Below are positions 1 to 7,683 of a stretch of DNA of 11,869 nucleotides, in pieces. Position numbers and translations under genes: made by a program. Source of the DNA: Flavobacteriales bacterium (GTDB lineage Bacteria; Bacteroidota; Bacteroidia; Flavobacteriales_F; PHOS-HE28). The stretch spans positions 1-11,869 of the forward strand of contig JACJZH010000046.1 of assembly GCA_020635695.1 (NCBI GenBank). The letters run 5' to 3'. Every line of letters starts with the position of its first letter. Within the stretch, counting starts at the first letter, position 1. The notes beneath the pieces are model-generated. The model had not been told where the DNA came from. It ran no database searches and was given only the letters and a program-made list of their open reading frames with translations.

Positions 1-1155
1 ATCGCCGTGGGCGACCCCGTGGCGGAGGTCTACGCGCCCGACCTCGTGGTGGCCCAGCAGGAACTGTTGCGCGCGGCGCAGGACAGCACCCTTGCGCCCG
101 GCATCTACCGTGCCGCGAAGGAGAAGCTGCGCTCCTGGAAGCTCACCGATGCCCAGATCCACGACCTGGAGCGTGGCGGACGACCGCGGGAGAACTTCAC
201 CATCCTGGCGGATGTGTCCGGCACGGTGCTCAAACGGCTGGTGGTGCAGGGCGACCAGGTGATGCGCGGTCAACCGCTGCTGCGCGTGGCCGCGTTGGAC
301 CCCATCTGGGCCCAGGTGGACCTCCACGAATCGGACCTGGCCGTGGTACGCGTGGGCGATCCGGTGTCCATCGCGGTGCCCGCCCTGCCGGGCAGCACCT
401 TCAAGGGACGGATCAGCTTCATCGATCCGCTGGTGGACCCGAGGACACGCGTGGCACGGGCCCGCGTGGAGCTAGCGAACCCCGGCGTCCGGCTGATGCC
501 CGACATGTACTTCAATGCCACCATCACGCCGACGCATGCCGTGGGCGATACGGCGATCGTGGTGCCGGCCAGTGCCGTGCTGTGGACGGGCGTGCGCTCG
601 GTGGTCTACGTGAAACACCAGGCGACCGATGGCCTGCGCTTCACCCTGCGCGAAGTGGTCCTGGGACCGATGCTGGACGATACCTACGTGATCCGTTCCG
701 GACTTCAGCGTGGCGAGGAGATCGCCACCAACGGGGTCTTCTCCATCGATGCCGCCGCCCAGCTGCAGGGCCTGCCGAGCATGATGGACCCGGCAGGCGG
801 CGCGCCGGTGATGCACCATCACGGGTCCATGGAAAGCATGCCCGGCATGTCGGACAAGGCGAAGGACAAGCCGGTCAGATCCGAGCACGCACAACTGAAG
901 GTGATCGGCAACTGCGACCTCTGCAAGGAGCGGATCGAAAAGGCCGCCCTATCCGTGACCGGTGTTCGCTCGGCGGTATGGGACGTGGACGACTCGATGC
1001 TCACCACGGAATTCATGCCGGGTATGACGACGTTGCGCACGATCTCGAAGGCTGTGGCCGGCGCCGGCCACGACACTGAATTGGACCAAGCGCGGGAGGA
1101 GGATTACGAAGCGCTGCCCGAATGCTGTCAGTACAGATCGGAGTCTGAGCAATGA
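1..1155 (+). CDS. cusB: CusB/CzcB-type RND efflux periplasmic adaptor with C-terminal HMA domain (5' partial)
   Basis: The reading frame is open from the first base, so the N-terminus lies outside the window; 384 residues are visible. The start resembles the CusB hairpin region (GDPVAEVYAPDLVVAQQELL), followed by a lipoyl/beta-barrel part (SGTVLKRLVVQGDQVMRGQP, then DPIWAQVDLHESDL and VDPRTRVARARVELAN). Such adaptors join an inner-membrane RND pump to an outer-membrane channel and export Cu(I)/Ag(I) or other heavy metals. After the adaptor come a Met/His-rich linker (MHHHGSMESMPGM, about nt 811-849) and an HMA-like domain with a CDLC metal-binding motif (Cys codons at 913 and 922). The C-terminus has a further CC pair (PECCQYR). 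The stop is 6 bp before the copper ATPase start, so the two are probably co-transcribed. Copper or silver as substrate is inferred from the Met/His/Cys content and the neighbour; zinc/cobalt (CzcB) is a weaker alternative. Confidence 0.9.
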   Translation: MAVGDPVAEVYAPDLVVAQQELLRAAQDSTLAPGIYRAAKEKLRSWKLTDAQIHDLERGGRPRENFTILADVSGTVLKRLVVQGDQVMRGQPLLRVAALDPIWAQVDLHESDLAVVRVGDPVSIAVPALPGSTFKGRISFIDPLVDPRTRVARARVELANPGVRLMPDMYFNATITPTHAVGDTAIVVPASAVLWTGVRSVVYVKHQATDGLRFTLREVVLGPMLDDTYVIRSGLQRGEEIATNGVFSIDAAAQLQGLPSMMDPAGGAPVMHHHGSMESMPGMSDKAKDKPVRSEHAQLKVIGNCDLCKERIEKAALSVTGVRSAVWDVDDSMLTTEFMPGMTTLRTISKAVAGAGHDTELDQAREEDYEALPECCQYRSESEQ

Positions 1156-1161
1156 GGTGCT

Positions 1162-3288
1162 ATGGATGAACATAAGGGCCATATGAATGAACATGCACAT
1201 GATCACAGGGATGAAAAGCGACCAACCAATTCCACCGAACACCATGATGGCCATCATGACCATCACCGCATGATGATCGCCGAGTTCCGGCGGCGTTTCT
1301 GGATCGCGACGGTCCTGTCCGTGCCCGTGCTGGTGCTGTCCCCGATGATCCAGCAGTTGCTCGGCTATGCGCTGGACCCGCCGGGGCGCATGTACATCCT
1401 GCTGGCACTTTCCACCTTCATCTACTTCCACGGTGGCTGGCCCTTCCTGAAGGGGGCCGTGGATGAGGTGCGCCGGCGCAAGCCCGGCATGATGACGCTC
1501 GTCGGGGTGGCCATCACCGTGGCCTGGGCCTACAGCGCGGCGATCGTGTTCGGCCTGCAGGGGGCGGACTTCTTCTGGGAGCTGGTCACATTGATCGACA
1601 TCATGTTGCTCGGCCATTGGGTGGAGATGCGCTCCGTGCTGGGCGCCTCACGATCGCTCGAACTCCTGGTCGAACTGATGCCCGCCACCGCCCATCGCGT
1701 GGAGGGCGACCAGGTGAACGACGTGGCGATCGACGAACTGCAGCAGGGCGACCTGGTGCTGGTGAAGCCCGGCGAGAAGATGCCCGCGGACGGCAAGGTG
1801 ACCGAGGGCGAAAGCCAGGTGGACGAGAGCATGCTGACGGGCGAATCGATGCCGGTGCGCAAAGGCAGGGACGATGAAGTGATCGGCGGTTCGGTGAACG
1901 GGAACGGCCCGCTGCGCATCCGCGTGAGCCGCACGGGAAAGGACAGCTATCTGGACCAGGTGATCGAACTGGTGCGCTCCGCCCAGCAGAGCAAGAGCCG
2001 CACGCAGGGTTTTGCGGACACCGCGGCGAAGTGGCTGGTGTTCGTCGCGTTGGGTGCCGGCGTTGTGGCCTTCCTGGCCTGGTGGGCGGCCGGTGCCGAT
2101 CTCGAATACGCCCTGCAACGAATGGTCACCGTGATGGTGATCTCTTGTCCGCACGCCTTGGGCCTTGCGATCCCCTTGGTGGCGGCGATCTCCACCACCC
2201 TGGCGGCTCGCAACGGGCTGCTCATCCGCGACCGCACGGCGTTCGAGAACGCCCGGAGGATCACCACCATCCTTTTCGACAAGACCGGCACCCTTACCGA
2301 GGGCTCCTTCGGTGTGTCGGCCATTTCGCCATTGACCGGGGACATGGAGGAAGCCGACGTGCTCCGACTTGCAGCCGCGTTGGAGACCGGATCGGAGCAT
2401 CCGATCGCCGCGGGCATCGTGAAGGCCGCGCGTCAACGCGACCTCAAGCCGCCGGAGGCGAAGGACCTCCAGGCGATCACCGGCAAGGGCGTGCGCGCCA
2501 CGGTCGACGGCGCTCCCGTGGCCGTAGTGAGCCCGGGTTACCTGAAGGAGAAGCACATCGAGGTCCCCACGAACGCGCAGGGGATGACCGGTACGGTGGT
2601 GTACGTGCTGAAGGATGATCGGCCCGTGGGTGCCATCGCCCTGGAGGACCGGATTCGGGATTCATCGCGGCCTGCGGTGAAGGCCTTTCAGGAGGAAGGC
2701 ATCCGCGTGATCATGGCGACGGGCGACAACGAGCGCGTCGCTCTTCAAGTAAGCGAAACCCTTGGTTTGGATGGCTACCATGCCGGCGTGTTGCCACACG
2801 AAAAGGTGGATATCGTGAAGCGTTTGCAAAGCGAAGGTCAATACGTGGCCATGACCGGCGATGGTGTGAACGATGCCCCGGCACTGGCCCAGGCAGACAT
2901 CGGCATCGCCGTGGGTTCGGGCACCGACGTGGCCGCAGAAACCGCCGACATCATCCTGGTGAACAGCGATCCACGGGACATCCGTGCTTTGATCCGCTTC
3001 GGCCGCGCGACACACCGCAAGATGGTGCAGAACCTGGCGTGGGCAACGGGCTACAATGTGGTGGCGATCCCCCTTGCAGCCGGTGCGCTCGCCTTCGCGA
3101 ACATCATGATCGGGCCCGCCGTAGGTGCGGTGCTCATGAGCCTCAGCACCGTGATCGTGGCGATGAACGCCGGGCTGTTGCGCATGCAGGCGCAAGGCCT
3201 TTTGCGTTCAAGCCATATACCGGGCATGGAAGGGACCCATATGGAGGCCCACACATTGGATCCCCACGATACGCCCCCACATCACTGA
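1162..3288 (+). CDS. copB: CopB-type (P1B-3) copper-translocating P-type ATPase
   Basis: This 708-residue inner-membrane pump uses ATP to export copper from the cytoplasm. All P1B hallmarks are present: TGES at 226-229 (actuator domain), a CPH triad at 329-331 in the ion-binding helix, the phosphorylation site DKTGT with Asp373, the HP motif of the nucleotide-binding domain at 413-414 and GDGVND at 566-571. CPH rather than CPC places it in the CopB/P1B-3 group, linked in characterised members to Cu(II) and/or Cu(I) export. Hydrophobic segments at about 46-66, 77-95, 111-132 and 138-155 precede the actuator; further pairs flank the CPH motif and the C-terminus. Instead of an N-terminal HMA domain there is a His-rich tail (residues 1-36, including HHDGHHDHH), and the C-terminus is Met/His-rich, ending DPHDTPPHH. 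The start used is ATG 1162; an in-frame ATG at 1183 is also possible and would shorten the His-rich tail only slightly. Confidence 0.95.
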   Translation: MDEHKGHMNEHAHDHRDEKRPTNSTEHHDGHHDHHRMMIAEFRRRFWIATVLSVPVLVLSPMIQQLLGYALDPPGRMYILLALSTFIYFHGGWPFLKGAVDEVRRRKPGMMTLVGVAITVAWAYSAAIVFGLQGADFFWELVTLIDIMLLGHWVEMRSVLGASRSLELLVELMPATAHRVEGDQVNDVAIDELQQGDLVLVKPGEKMPADGKVTEGESQVDESMLTGESMPVRKGRDDEVIGGSVNGNGPLRIRVSRTGKDSYLDQVIELVRSAQQSKSRTQGFADTAAKWLVFVALGAGVVAFLAWWAAGADLEYALQRMVTVMVISCPHALGLAIPLVAAISTTLAARNGLLIRDRTAFENARRITTILFDKTGTLTEGSFGVSAISPLTGDMEEADVLRLAAALETGSEHPIAAGIVKAARQRDLKPPEAKDLQAITGKGVRATVDGAPVAVVSPGYLKEKHIEVPTNAQGMTGTVVYVLKDDRPVGAIALEDRIRDSSRPAVKAFQEEGIRVIMATGDNERVALQVSETLGLDGYHAGVLPHEKVDIVKRLQSEGQYVAMTGDGVNDAPALAQADIGIAVGSGTDVAAETADIILVNSDPRDIRALIRFGRATHRKMVQNLAWATGYNVVAIPLAAGALAFANIMIGPAVGAVLMSLSTVIVAMNAGLLRMQAQGLLRSSHIPGMEGTHMEAHTLDPHDTPPHH

Positions 3289-3311
3289 CCAACTCGAAAT
3301 ATTTTGCGACC

Positions 3312-4385
3312 ATGCGATACCCTGCGCGACGCACCTTGCTTCTTTGCACGATGAGCACCGTTCTTTTCCTGTCCTGCCGCAAGGATCCAGCGGCTCCTGT
3401 TGGCACGGTCGGTCCCACGCCCCTCATGCTGGACCTGCCACAATGGGTGCTCGATTCCATCGGCCCCATGCCCATGCCGGTGGACAACCCGCTGACCGTG
3501 GAGGGTGTGGCGCTGGGCCGGCGTCTGTTCCATGAGAAGATGCTGAGCGACGACGGCACGATGAGTTGCGCCAGCTGCCACCTTCAGGAACACGGTTTCA
3601 GCGACCCCGATGCTTTCAGCACCGGCACGGACGGGTCCGTCGGCGACCGCAATGCGATGGCGGTGATCAACCTGGGCTGGTCGGAGAACCTGTTCTGGGA
3701 CGGCCGCCGCCATAGCCTGGAAGGCCAGGCCCACGACCCGGTGACCAACCCCATCGAAATGCGCAACACCTGGCCCACCGTGGTGGACCGACTGCAGAAC
3801 GACCCGCTCTATCCGGACCTTTTCCAAGCCGCCTTCGGCACCAGCGCGGTGGACAGCGACCTTGTGGTGATGGCCATCGCCCAGTTCGAGCGTACGATGG
3901 TCTCCTTCGATTCCCGTTTCGACCGCTTCTACTATGGTGGTGACAGCTCCGCACTCGACCAGATGGAATTGGACGGCATGGCCTTGTTCGAACGGCATTG
4001 CACGCAATGCCACGATCTCGGGTTGTTCACGGACGATGATCTGCGCAACAATGGGTTGCCGTTCCCGGTGACCGACAGTGGGCTGGCCGCGGTGACCGGG
4101 CTGTCCACGGACCTCTACAAATTCAAGGTGCCCACCTTGCGGAACATCTCCATGACGGCGCCCTACATGCACGACAGCCGCTTTCCCACCTTGTTCGACG
4201 TGGTGACCTTCTATGGCGGCCATGTGGACGCGAACTCCCCCAACGTGGATACCACCAACCTCACCGGTCTTCTGCACCTGCCCAACGGCAACTTCACCTG
4301 GGAGGAGAAGGACCGGTTGATCGCCTTCTTGAACACCCTGACCGATAGCACCTTTCTCACGGACGCCCGGTTCACCGCGCCCTGA
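3312..4385 (+). CDS. Di-heme cytochrome c peroxidase / MauG-family lipoprotein
   Basis: This 357-residue protein has two c-type heme-binding motifs: CASCH (86-90) in the N-terminal half and CTQCH (230-234) in the C-terminal half, the layout of bacterial di-heme cytochrome c peroxidases and MauG relatives. Family-typical segments include NAMAVINLGWSENLFWDGR, QAHDPVTNPIEM and KVPTLRNISMTAPYMHDSR, where a Met could be a distal heme ligand. Classical members reduce periplasmic hydrogen peroxide with electrons from cytochrome c; MauG/MbnH-type members oxidise residues on partner proteins. The N-terminus is a signal peptide with a lipobox-like end (FLSC, Cys22, then RKD), suggesting a membrane-anchored lipoprotein facing the periplasm. 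The reading frame stays open far upstream inside the ATPase gene, but ATG 3312 is chosen because it gives this signal peptide and starts 23 bp after that gene's stop. Peroxidase versus protein-modifying role cannot be settled here. No MbnP-like gene is visible. Confidence 0.92.
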   Translation: MRYPARRTLLLCTMSTVLFLSCRKDPAAPVGTVGPTPLMLDLPQWVLDSIGPMPMPVDNPLTVEGVALGRRLFHEKMLSDDGTMSCASCHLQEHGFSDPDAFSTGTDGSVGDRNAMAVINLGWSENLFWDGRRHSLEGQAHDPVTNPIEMRNTWPTVVDRLQNDPLYPDLFQAAFGTSAVDSDLVVMAIAQFERTMVSFDSRFDRFYYGGDSSALDQMELDGMALFERHCTQCHDLGLFTDDDLRNNGLPFPVTDSGLAAVTGLSTDLYKFKVPTLRNISMTAPYMHDSRFPTLFDVVTFYGGHVDANSPNVDTTNLTGLLHLPNGNFTWEEKDRLIAFLNTLTDSTFLTDARFTAP

Positions 4386-4416
4386 GCGGGGAATTCGCAC
4401 GACGTACCTTGTGGAA

Positions 4417-5859
4417 ATGCACACAGGACACCTCCTTCTTCTCGGGTCATTGTGTATCCCGACGCTGCTTGATGCCCAATTCCTGGAATGGGGAACAGAA
4501 ATGGACGCGAGCCCCACCGGGGTCGGCTACTACCGACCGCGCATCGCATTGAACGCGGACCTGGATCCCATCGTGATCTGGGGCGATGCACCGAACGGCA
4601 CGGCCCACGCCACGGTGTGGAACGGCACCAGCTTCAACGTGCCCCAGCTTTTGCATCCCGCCGGGGTGCAGGTGGCGGCTGCCGATTGGCAGGGGCCCGA
4701 ACTGGACGCCCTGGGCAATGAGGCCTGGGTGGTCTTCAAAGCCCTGCCCGAGATGGACATGCCGATGTACGCCGTGCGGTCCCTGGACGGCGGAACCACC
4801 TGGAGCGATACGCTGCGGATCGGGGCGGCCACCGGACCTTTCGACCGCTTTCCGACGGTGGCGCTAGGTCCATCCGCCGGCGCGGTGGTGGAATACATGG
4901 CGTTCGACAGTGGTTTCACCGACCCCCGCCACGTGACGACACGCTGGGTGGGAGGTGCCTGGGAGCCACCGGTGCCGGTCAGCGCGCCCTTCGCACCGGG
5001 CGAGGTGTGCGATTGCTGTCCGGGGAGGGCGCTCGCGCAGGGGGATACCGTGGTGGTGGTGTACCGCAACAACGATGCGAACCTGCGCACCATCTGGGCG
5101 GGTATGTCAGGGGATGGCGGAGCCACATGCACCAGCGGTGCGGATATCGATCCGACCGGTTGGACGTTCAACACTTGTCCCTCTTCCAGTGCCGATGGCG
5201 CCATCGCCGGGGACAGCCTACGCTACGTGCTGATGTCCGGTGCGAGCCAGGGCCTGAAGGTATACGCCGGCAGCACCCACCTGCCGGACCTCACCGTGGG
5301 ACCCTTCTTTCGCATCGATCCCTCCGCGGGTTCGAGTACGTTGCAGCAATTCCCGCGCATGGCCGGAAGTGGGGACACGCTCGGCATCGTCTGGCAGCGG
5401 ACCATGAGCGGCAATAAGGACGTGTTGTTCAGCTGGAGCGTGACCGGATGGGCGGGGCTCAGCGCGCCACAAGCCGTGACGGTGAACAGCGCCGGTCCAC
5501 AGATGACACCCGACATCGCATTCGCGAACGGCATTTTCCGCATCGTTTGGAGCGATCAGAGCGCGGACGTGGTGCGGTACCGCAGCGCCACGATCATGGG
5601 ATCGGTGGGCATTTCCGGACCGTCCGCGGGCGCGGATGTCCACTTCCGTCAGGATCCCGCGAACGGTGCCTTGTGGCTGGATCTATCAGGTACCCGAGGG
5701 ACCATGTATCGGATCCATGACATGGCCGGTGCGGTGGTGGCACGGGGCACTTGGCGCCAAGGCGCCTCGATACCGATCAACGGGCTTCCGACCGGGAGCT
5801 ATGTATTGACCCTGCCCGATGTGGGCTTTCACGGTCACTTCGTGCGCACGTATCCGTAG
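4417..5859 (+). CDS. Secreted BNR/sialidase-like beta-propeller protein with CxCC motif and T9SS sorting domain
   Basis: The 480-residue product begins with a signal peptide (probable cleavage LLDA|QF). It has propeller-like repeats, including an Asp-box (SLDGGTTW) and a weaker one (MSGDGGAT), so annotation pipelines would probably call it exo-alpha-sialidase-like; I see no reason to assume glycosidase activity. Notable are CDCCP (Cys198, 200, 201), Cys238, NTCP (Cys254) and a Met-rich MDMPM (113-117), all potential soft-metal ligands. I recall CDCC- and CP-containing BNR-like proteins from other bacteria but cannot name the family. The last ~50 residues (RIHDMAGAVVARG, then SIPINGLPTGSYVLTL and HFVRTYP) match the pattern of a T9SS type A sorting domain, implying export to the cell surface or medium. 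It lies 31 bp after the peroxidase gene on the same strand, so a shared transcript and copper link are inferred. The start ATG 4417 is preferred over GTG 4411, two codons upstream. Confidence 0.8.
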   Translation: MHTGHLLLLGSLCIPTLLDAQFLEWGTEMDASPTGVGYYRPRIALNADLDPIVIWGDAPNGTAHATVWNGTSFNVPQLLHPAGVQVAAADWQGPELDALGNEAWVVFKALPEMDMPMYAVRSLDGGTTWSDTLRIGAATGPFDRFPTVALGPSAGAVVEYMAFDSGFTDPRHVTTRWVGGAWEPPVPVSAPFAPGEVCDCCPGRALAQGDTVVVVYRNNDANLRTIWAGMSGDGGATCTSGADIDPTGWTFNTCPSSSADGAIAGDSLRYVLMSGASQGLKVYAGSTHLPDLTVGPFFRIDPSAGSSTLQQFPRMAGSGDTLGIVWQRTMSGNKDVLFSWSVTGWAGLSAPQAVTVNSAGPQMTPDIAFANGIFRIVWSDQSADVVRYRSATIMGSVGISGPSAGADVHFRQDPANGALWLDLSGTRGTMYRIHDMAGAVVARGTWRQGASIPINGLPTGSYVLTLPDVGFHGHFVRTYP

Positions 5860-6119
5860 GGGATCCCGGTCGCGGATCGATCCTGCGCTTCTCCACCACC
5901 ATCTCACCCGCGACCCTGGCGCTGCGCGGGCTGAGGGGATGCCGGGGCCGAGGTGCCACTTCGCATTCGGAAGGGCAGGGGAGGACGCCATGCTCGTCCT
6001 TCGTCCTCGCGAGGCTAACTGGCGGGCCAGAGGAGGGTAGCCACAGCACAGCCACGGACGAACGAGGCTCGGATGATCAGAGACACGGATCGAAGATCCA
6101 CGCCAGCGAAAGGGACCAT
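5860..6119. other. Intergenic region between convergent genes
   Basis: The 260 bp separate the stop of the secreted CxCC protein (+) from the stop of the desaturase (-). Besides the desaturase-tail fragment it holds a perfect 10-bp palindrome CCTCGCGAGG at 6005-6014. A clear GC-rich hairpin with a T-tract was not found, although terminators for both genes would be expected here. Short open frames run through it but show no recognisable protein. Confidence 0.5.
5891..5949 (-). pseudogene. Decayed copy of the 3' end of the adjacent carotenoid desaturase gene
   Basis: These 59 bases align directly, in the same orientation, with 6135-6194 inside the desaturase gene: by hand count 51 of 60 positions match, with 8 substitutions and one deleted base. 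Read on the minus strand the copy gives GPGIP, a frameshift, then SPRSARVAGEMVVE, against the intact GPSIPLSLLSAKIASGMVVE. Most substitutions change the amino acid. No further clear homology extends on either side, so this is a fragment rather than a whole gene. It may be a remnant of a partial tandem duplication or of a former paralogue. Confidence 0.65.
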
Positions 6120-7628
6120 TCATTTCCCCACCGCCTCCACCACCATCCCGCTCGCGATCTTGGCGCTGAGCAGGCTGAGGGGGATGCTGGGGCCAGGATG
6201 TACGCTGCCGCCGGAGAGGTAAAGGCCCTTGACGCGCCGGCTGAAGTTGGCGTGGCGCAGGAAGGCGCTGAGCATGCCGTTGCTGCTGTAGCCATAGACC
6301 GAGCCGAAGGCGCTGCGTGTGCGTTGGGCGATGGTGCGCGGATCCATGGTGCGCTCCACGCGGATGGCGGCGGACACGTCGCGGCCGAGCAGGCGCGAGA
6401 GCTTGGTGATGGCGGCCTCGCGGGCCCGGGCGCGCAGCTTGTCCATCTCCGCTTCGGTGTCGGTCCGTTCCGAGAGCGGTGGCACACTGATCATCACGAA
6501 CCAGTTCTCCATGCCCGGCGGCGCGTCGGCGGGGTTCTTTTTGGAGCTGATGTAGACGTACACCGAGGGGTCGGCGCCGATGTTCTTCGCGCGGAAGAGG
6601 TGTTCGTATTCGTCGCGCTGGTCGCCGGAGAGAAAGAGGTTGTGCAGGCCGAGCTCGGGGCTGGTGCCCTCCATGCCCCAGAAGAACACGACCACCGAGC
6701 TGGAACGCGGGCGGTCCAGCACCAGGCGCGGGCCCTTCACGTCGGGCAGCAGGATGCGGAACACATGGTGCACATCGGCATTGGCCAGCACGGCGGTGTA
6801 AGGGAGGTCCGCGCCACCCACGCGGATGCCGGTGACGCGGCGCCGTTCCGTCAGGATGCGTTCCACCGGTGTGCCCAGGTGGAAGCGCACGCCCAGGCGT
6901 TCGGCGAGACCGTGCAGTTCCGCGGCGATGCGGTACATGCCGCCGACGGGGTAGTAGGCGCCAAGGCCGAGTTCGTAGTGGGCGATGAGGTTCAGCGTGG
7001 CCGGTGCCTGGAAGGGGTCGCTGCCGTTGTAGCTGGCGTACTGGTTGAAGAGGGCAACGGTGCGCGGGTCGCGCAGCAGGCGCCGGTTGGCGCGGTCCAT
7101 GGTGGTGAAGGCCTGCAGCGCACCGAGATGGAAGAGACCGCGGAAGGTGGCACGGTCGGTGTAGTTGCGCAGCCGGTGCAGCGAGCGTTGCAGGAAGACG
7201 GGGTCGGTGAGCTCCAGCTTGCGCGCGGCACGGTGGAAGAAAGTGCGCAGCTCCTCCGGCCGGGTGACGGTCAGTTCCGACAGCGCGGTGATGAAGCGCT
7301 CGCGGTCCGCATGGCTCTGGAAGCGGGAGCCGTCGGCGAAGAAGTAGTGGAAAACGGGGTCGAGGCGCTCGTAGCGGATGTGCGCGGCGGGATCCTCCCC
7401 GGCCAGGCGGAAGAGGTCGTCGATGTATTGCGGCATGGTGAGCACGCTCGGGCCCCTGTCGAAGCGGAAGCCATCGACATGCTGCTCGGAGATCTTGCCG
7501 CCGACGGTGTGCTCGGCCTCGAATACGTCCACCGCCAGTCCCTGCGCGGCCAGGCGGATGGCCCCGGCCAGTCCGGCGATGCCGGAGCCGATGACGGCGA
7601 CCTTGCGTTGTGGCGCTGGCGTGGACAT
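6120..7628 (-). CDS. CrtI/CrtD-family carotenoid desaturase (phytoene desaturase family FAD oxidoreductase)
   Basis: The 502-residue product has an N-terminal dinucleotide-binding fold: KVAVIGSGIAG (GxGxxG at 14-19), the acidic FEAE after the second strand and GGK at 43-45. It ends in the family's C-terminal FAD signature (GLYLSGGSVHPGPSIPLSLL, then SAKIASGMVVEA). Members desaturate or isomerise carotenoid backbones in the membrane. Internal segments (FNQYASYNGSDPFQAPATLN, GAYYPVGGMYRIAAEL, DAPPGMENWFVMISVP) resemble, from memory, Bacteroidota proteins annotated as 1-hydroxycarotenoid 3,4-desaturase (CrtD) as much as phytoene desaturase (CrtI), so no symbol is given. The ATG at 7628 puts the Rossmann motif at the usual distance from the N-terminus; an upstream ATG (7679) would add 17 unsupported residues and reach almost to the divergent ACP start. 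No other carotenoid gene is nearby; the neighbours are an ACP gene and an acyltransferase-like gene. A decayed copy of its 3' end lies downstream. Confidence 0.9.
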   Translation of the reverse strand: MSTPAPQRKVAVIGSGIAGLAGAIRLAAQGLAVDVFEAEHTVGGKISEQHVDGFRFDRGPSVLTMPQYIDDLFRLAGEDPAAHIRYERLDPVFHYFFADGSRFQSHADRERFITALSELTVTRPEELRTFFHRAARKLELTDPVFLQRSLHRLRNYTDRATFRGLFHLGALQAFTTMDRANRRLLRDPRTVALFNQYASYNGSDPFQAPATLNLIAHYELGLGAYYPVGGMYRIAAELHGLAERLGVRFHLGTPVERILTERRRVTGIRVGGADLPYTAVLANADVHHVFRILLPDVKGPRLVLDRPRSSSVVVFFWGMEGTSPELGLHNLFLSGDQRDEYEHLFRAKNIGADPSVYVYISSKKNPADAPPGMENWFVMISVPPLSERTDTEAEMDKLRARAREAAITKLSRLLGRDVSAAIRVERTMDPRTIAQRTRSAFGSVYGYSSNGMLSAFLRHANFSRRVKGLYLSGGSVHPGPSIPLSLLSAKIASGMVVEAVGK

Positions 7629-7683
7629 GAGTTGATGCGGATCAGCTGACGGTGTGCGCCGTCCCGCTAAATTCGGCACGCGA
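7629..7683. promoter_or_regulatory. Divergent intergenic region (desaturase / ACP)
   Basis: These 55 bp separate the divergent starts of the desaturase (-) and the acyl carrier protein (+), so promoters for both should lie here or extend into the genes. TAAATTCG at 7668-7675 matches the Bacteroidota -7 consensus TAnnTTTG except for one base. It sits only 8 bp before the ACP ATG and no TTTG box lies at the expected distance upstream, so the promoter call is weak. Neither start has a strong Shine-Dalgarno sequence. Confidence 0.3.

Noticed and set aside
3298..3305. AT-rich AATATTTTGC before the peroxidase gene as a promoter.
   Set aside because: It resembles TAnnTTTG only with altered spacing, and no -33 box lies at the right distance; read-through from the ATPase gene is simpler.
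3039..3311. N-terminal extension of the peroxidase reading into the ATPase gene.
   Set aside because: The extension is out-of-frame ATPase sequence, and ATG 3312 starts a proper lipoprotein signal peptide.
4405..4412. TACCTTGT as a -7 promoter box for the secreted CxCC protein gene.
   Set aside because: It departs from TAnnTTTG at two positions and lacks a TTTG box upstream; the short gap to the peroxidase gene favours one transcript.
5861..5886. GGATC...GATCC pairing after the CxCC protein gene as a terminator.
   Set aside because: The stem is only 5 bp and no T-tract follows, so a terminator cannot be supported.
6061..7649. Long plus-strand open frame opposite the desaturase.
   Set aside because: It is an antisense shadow of a high-GC gene: its translation is Ala/Gly/Val/His-rich without domains, while the minus strand encodes a complete desaturase with clear motifs.
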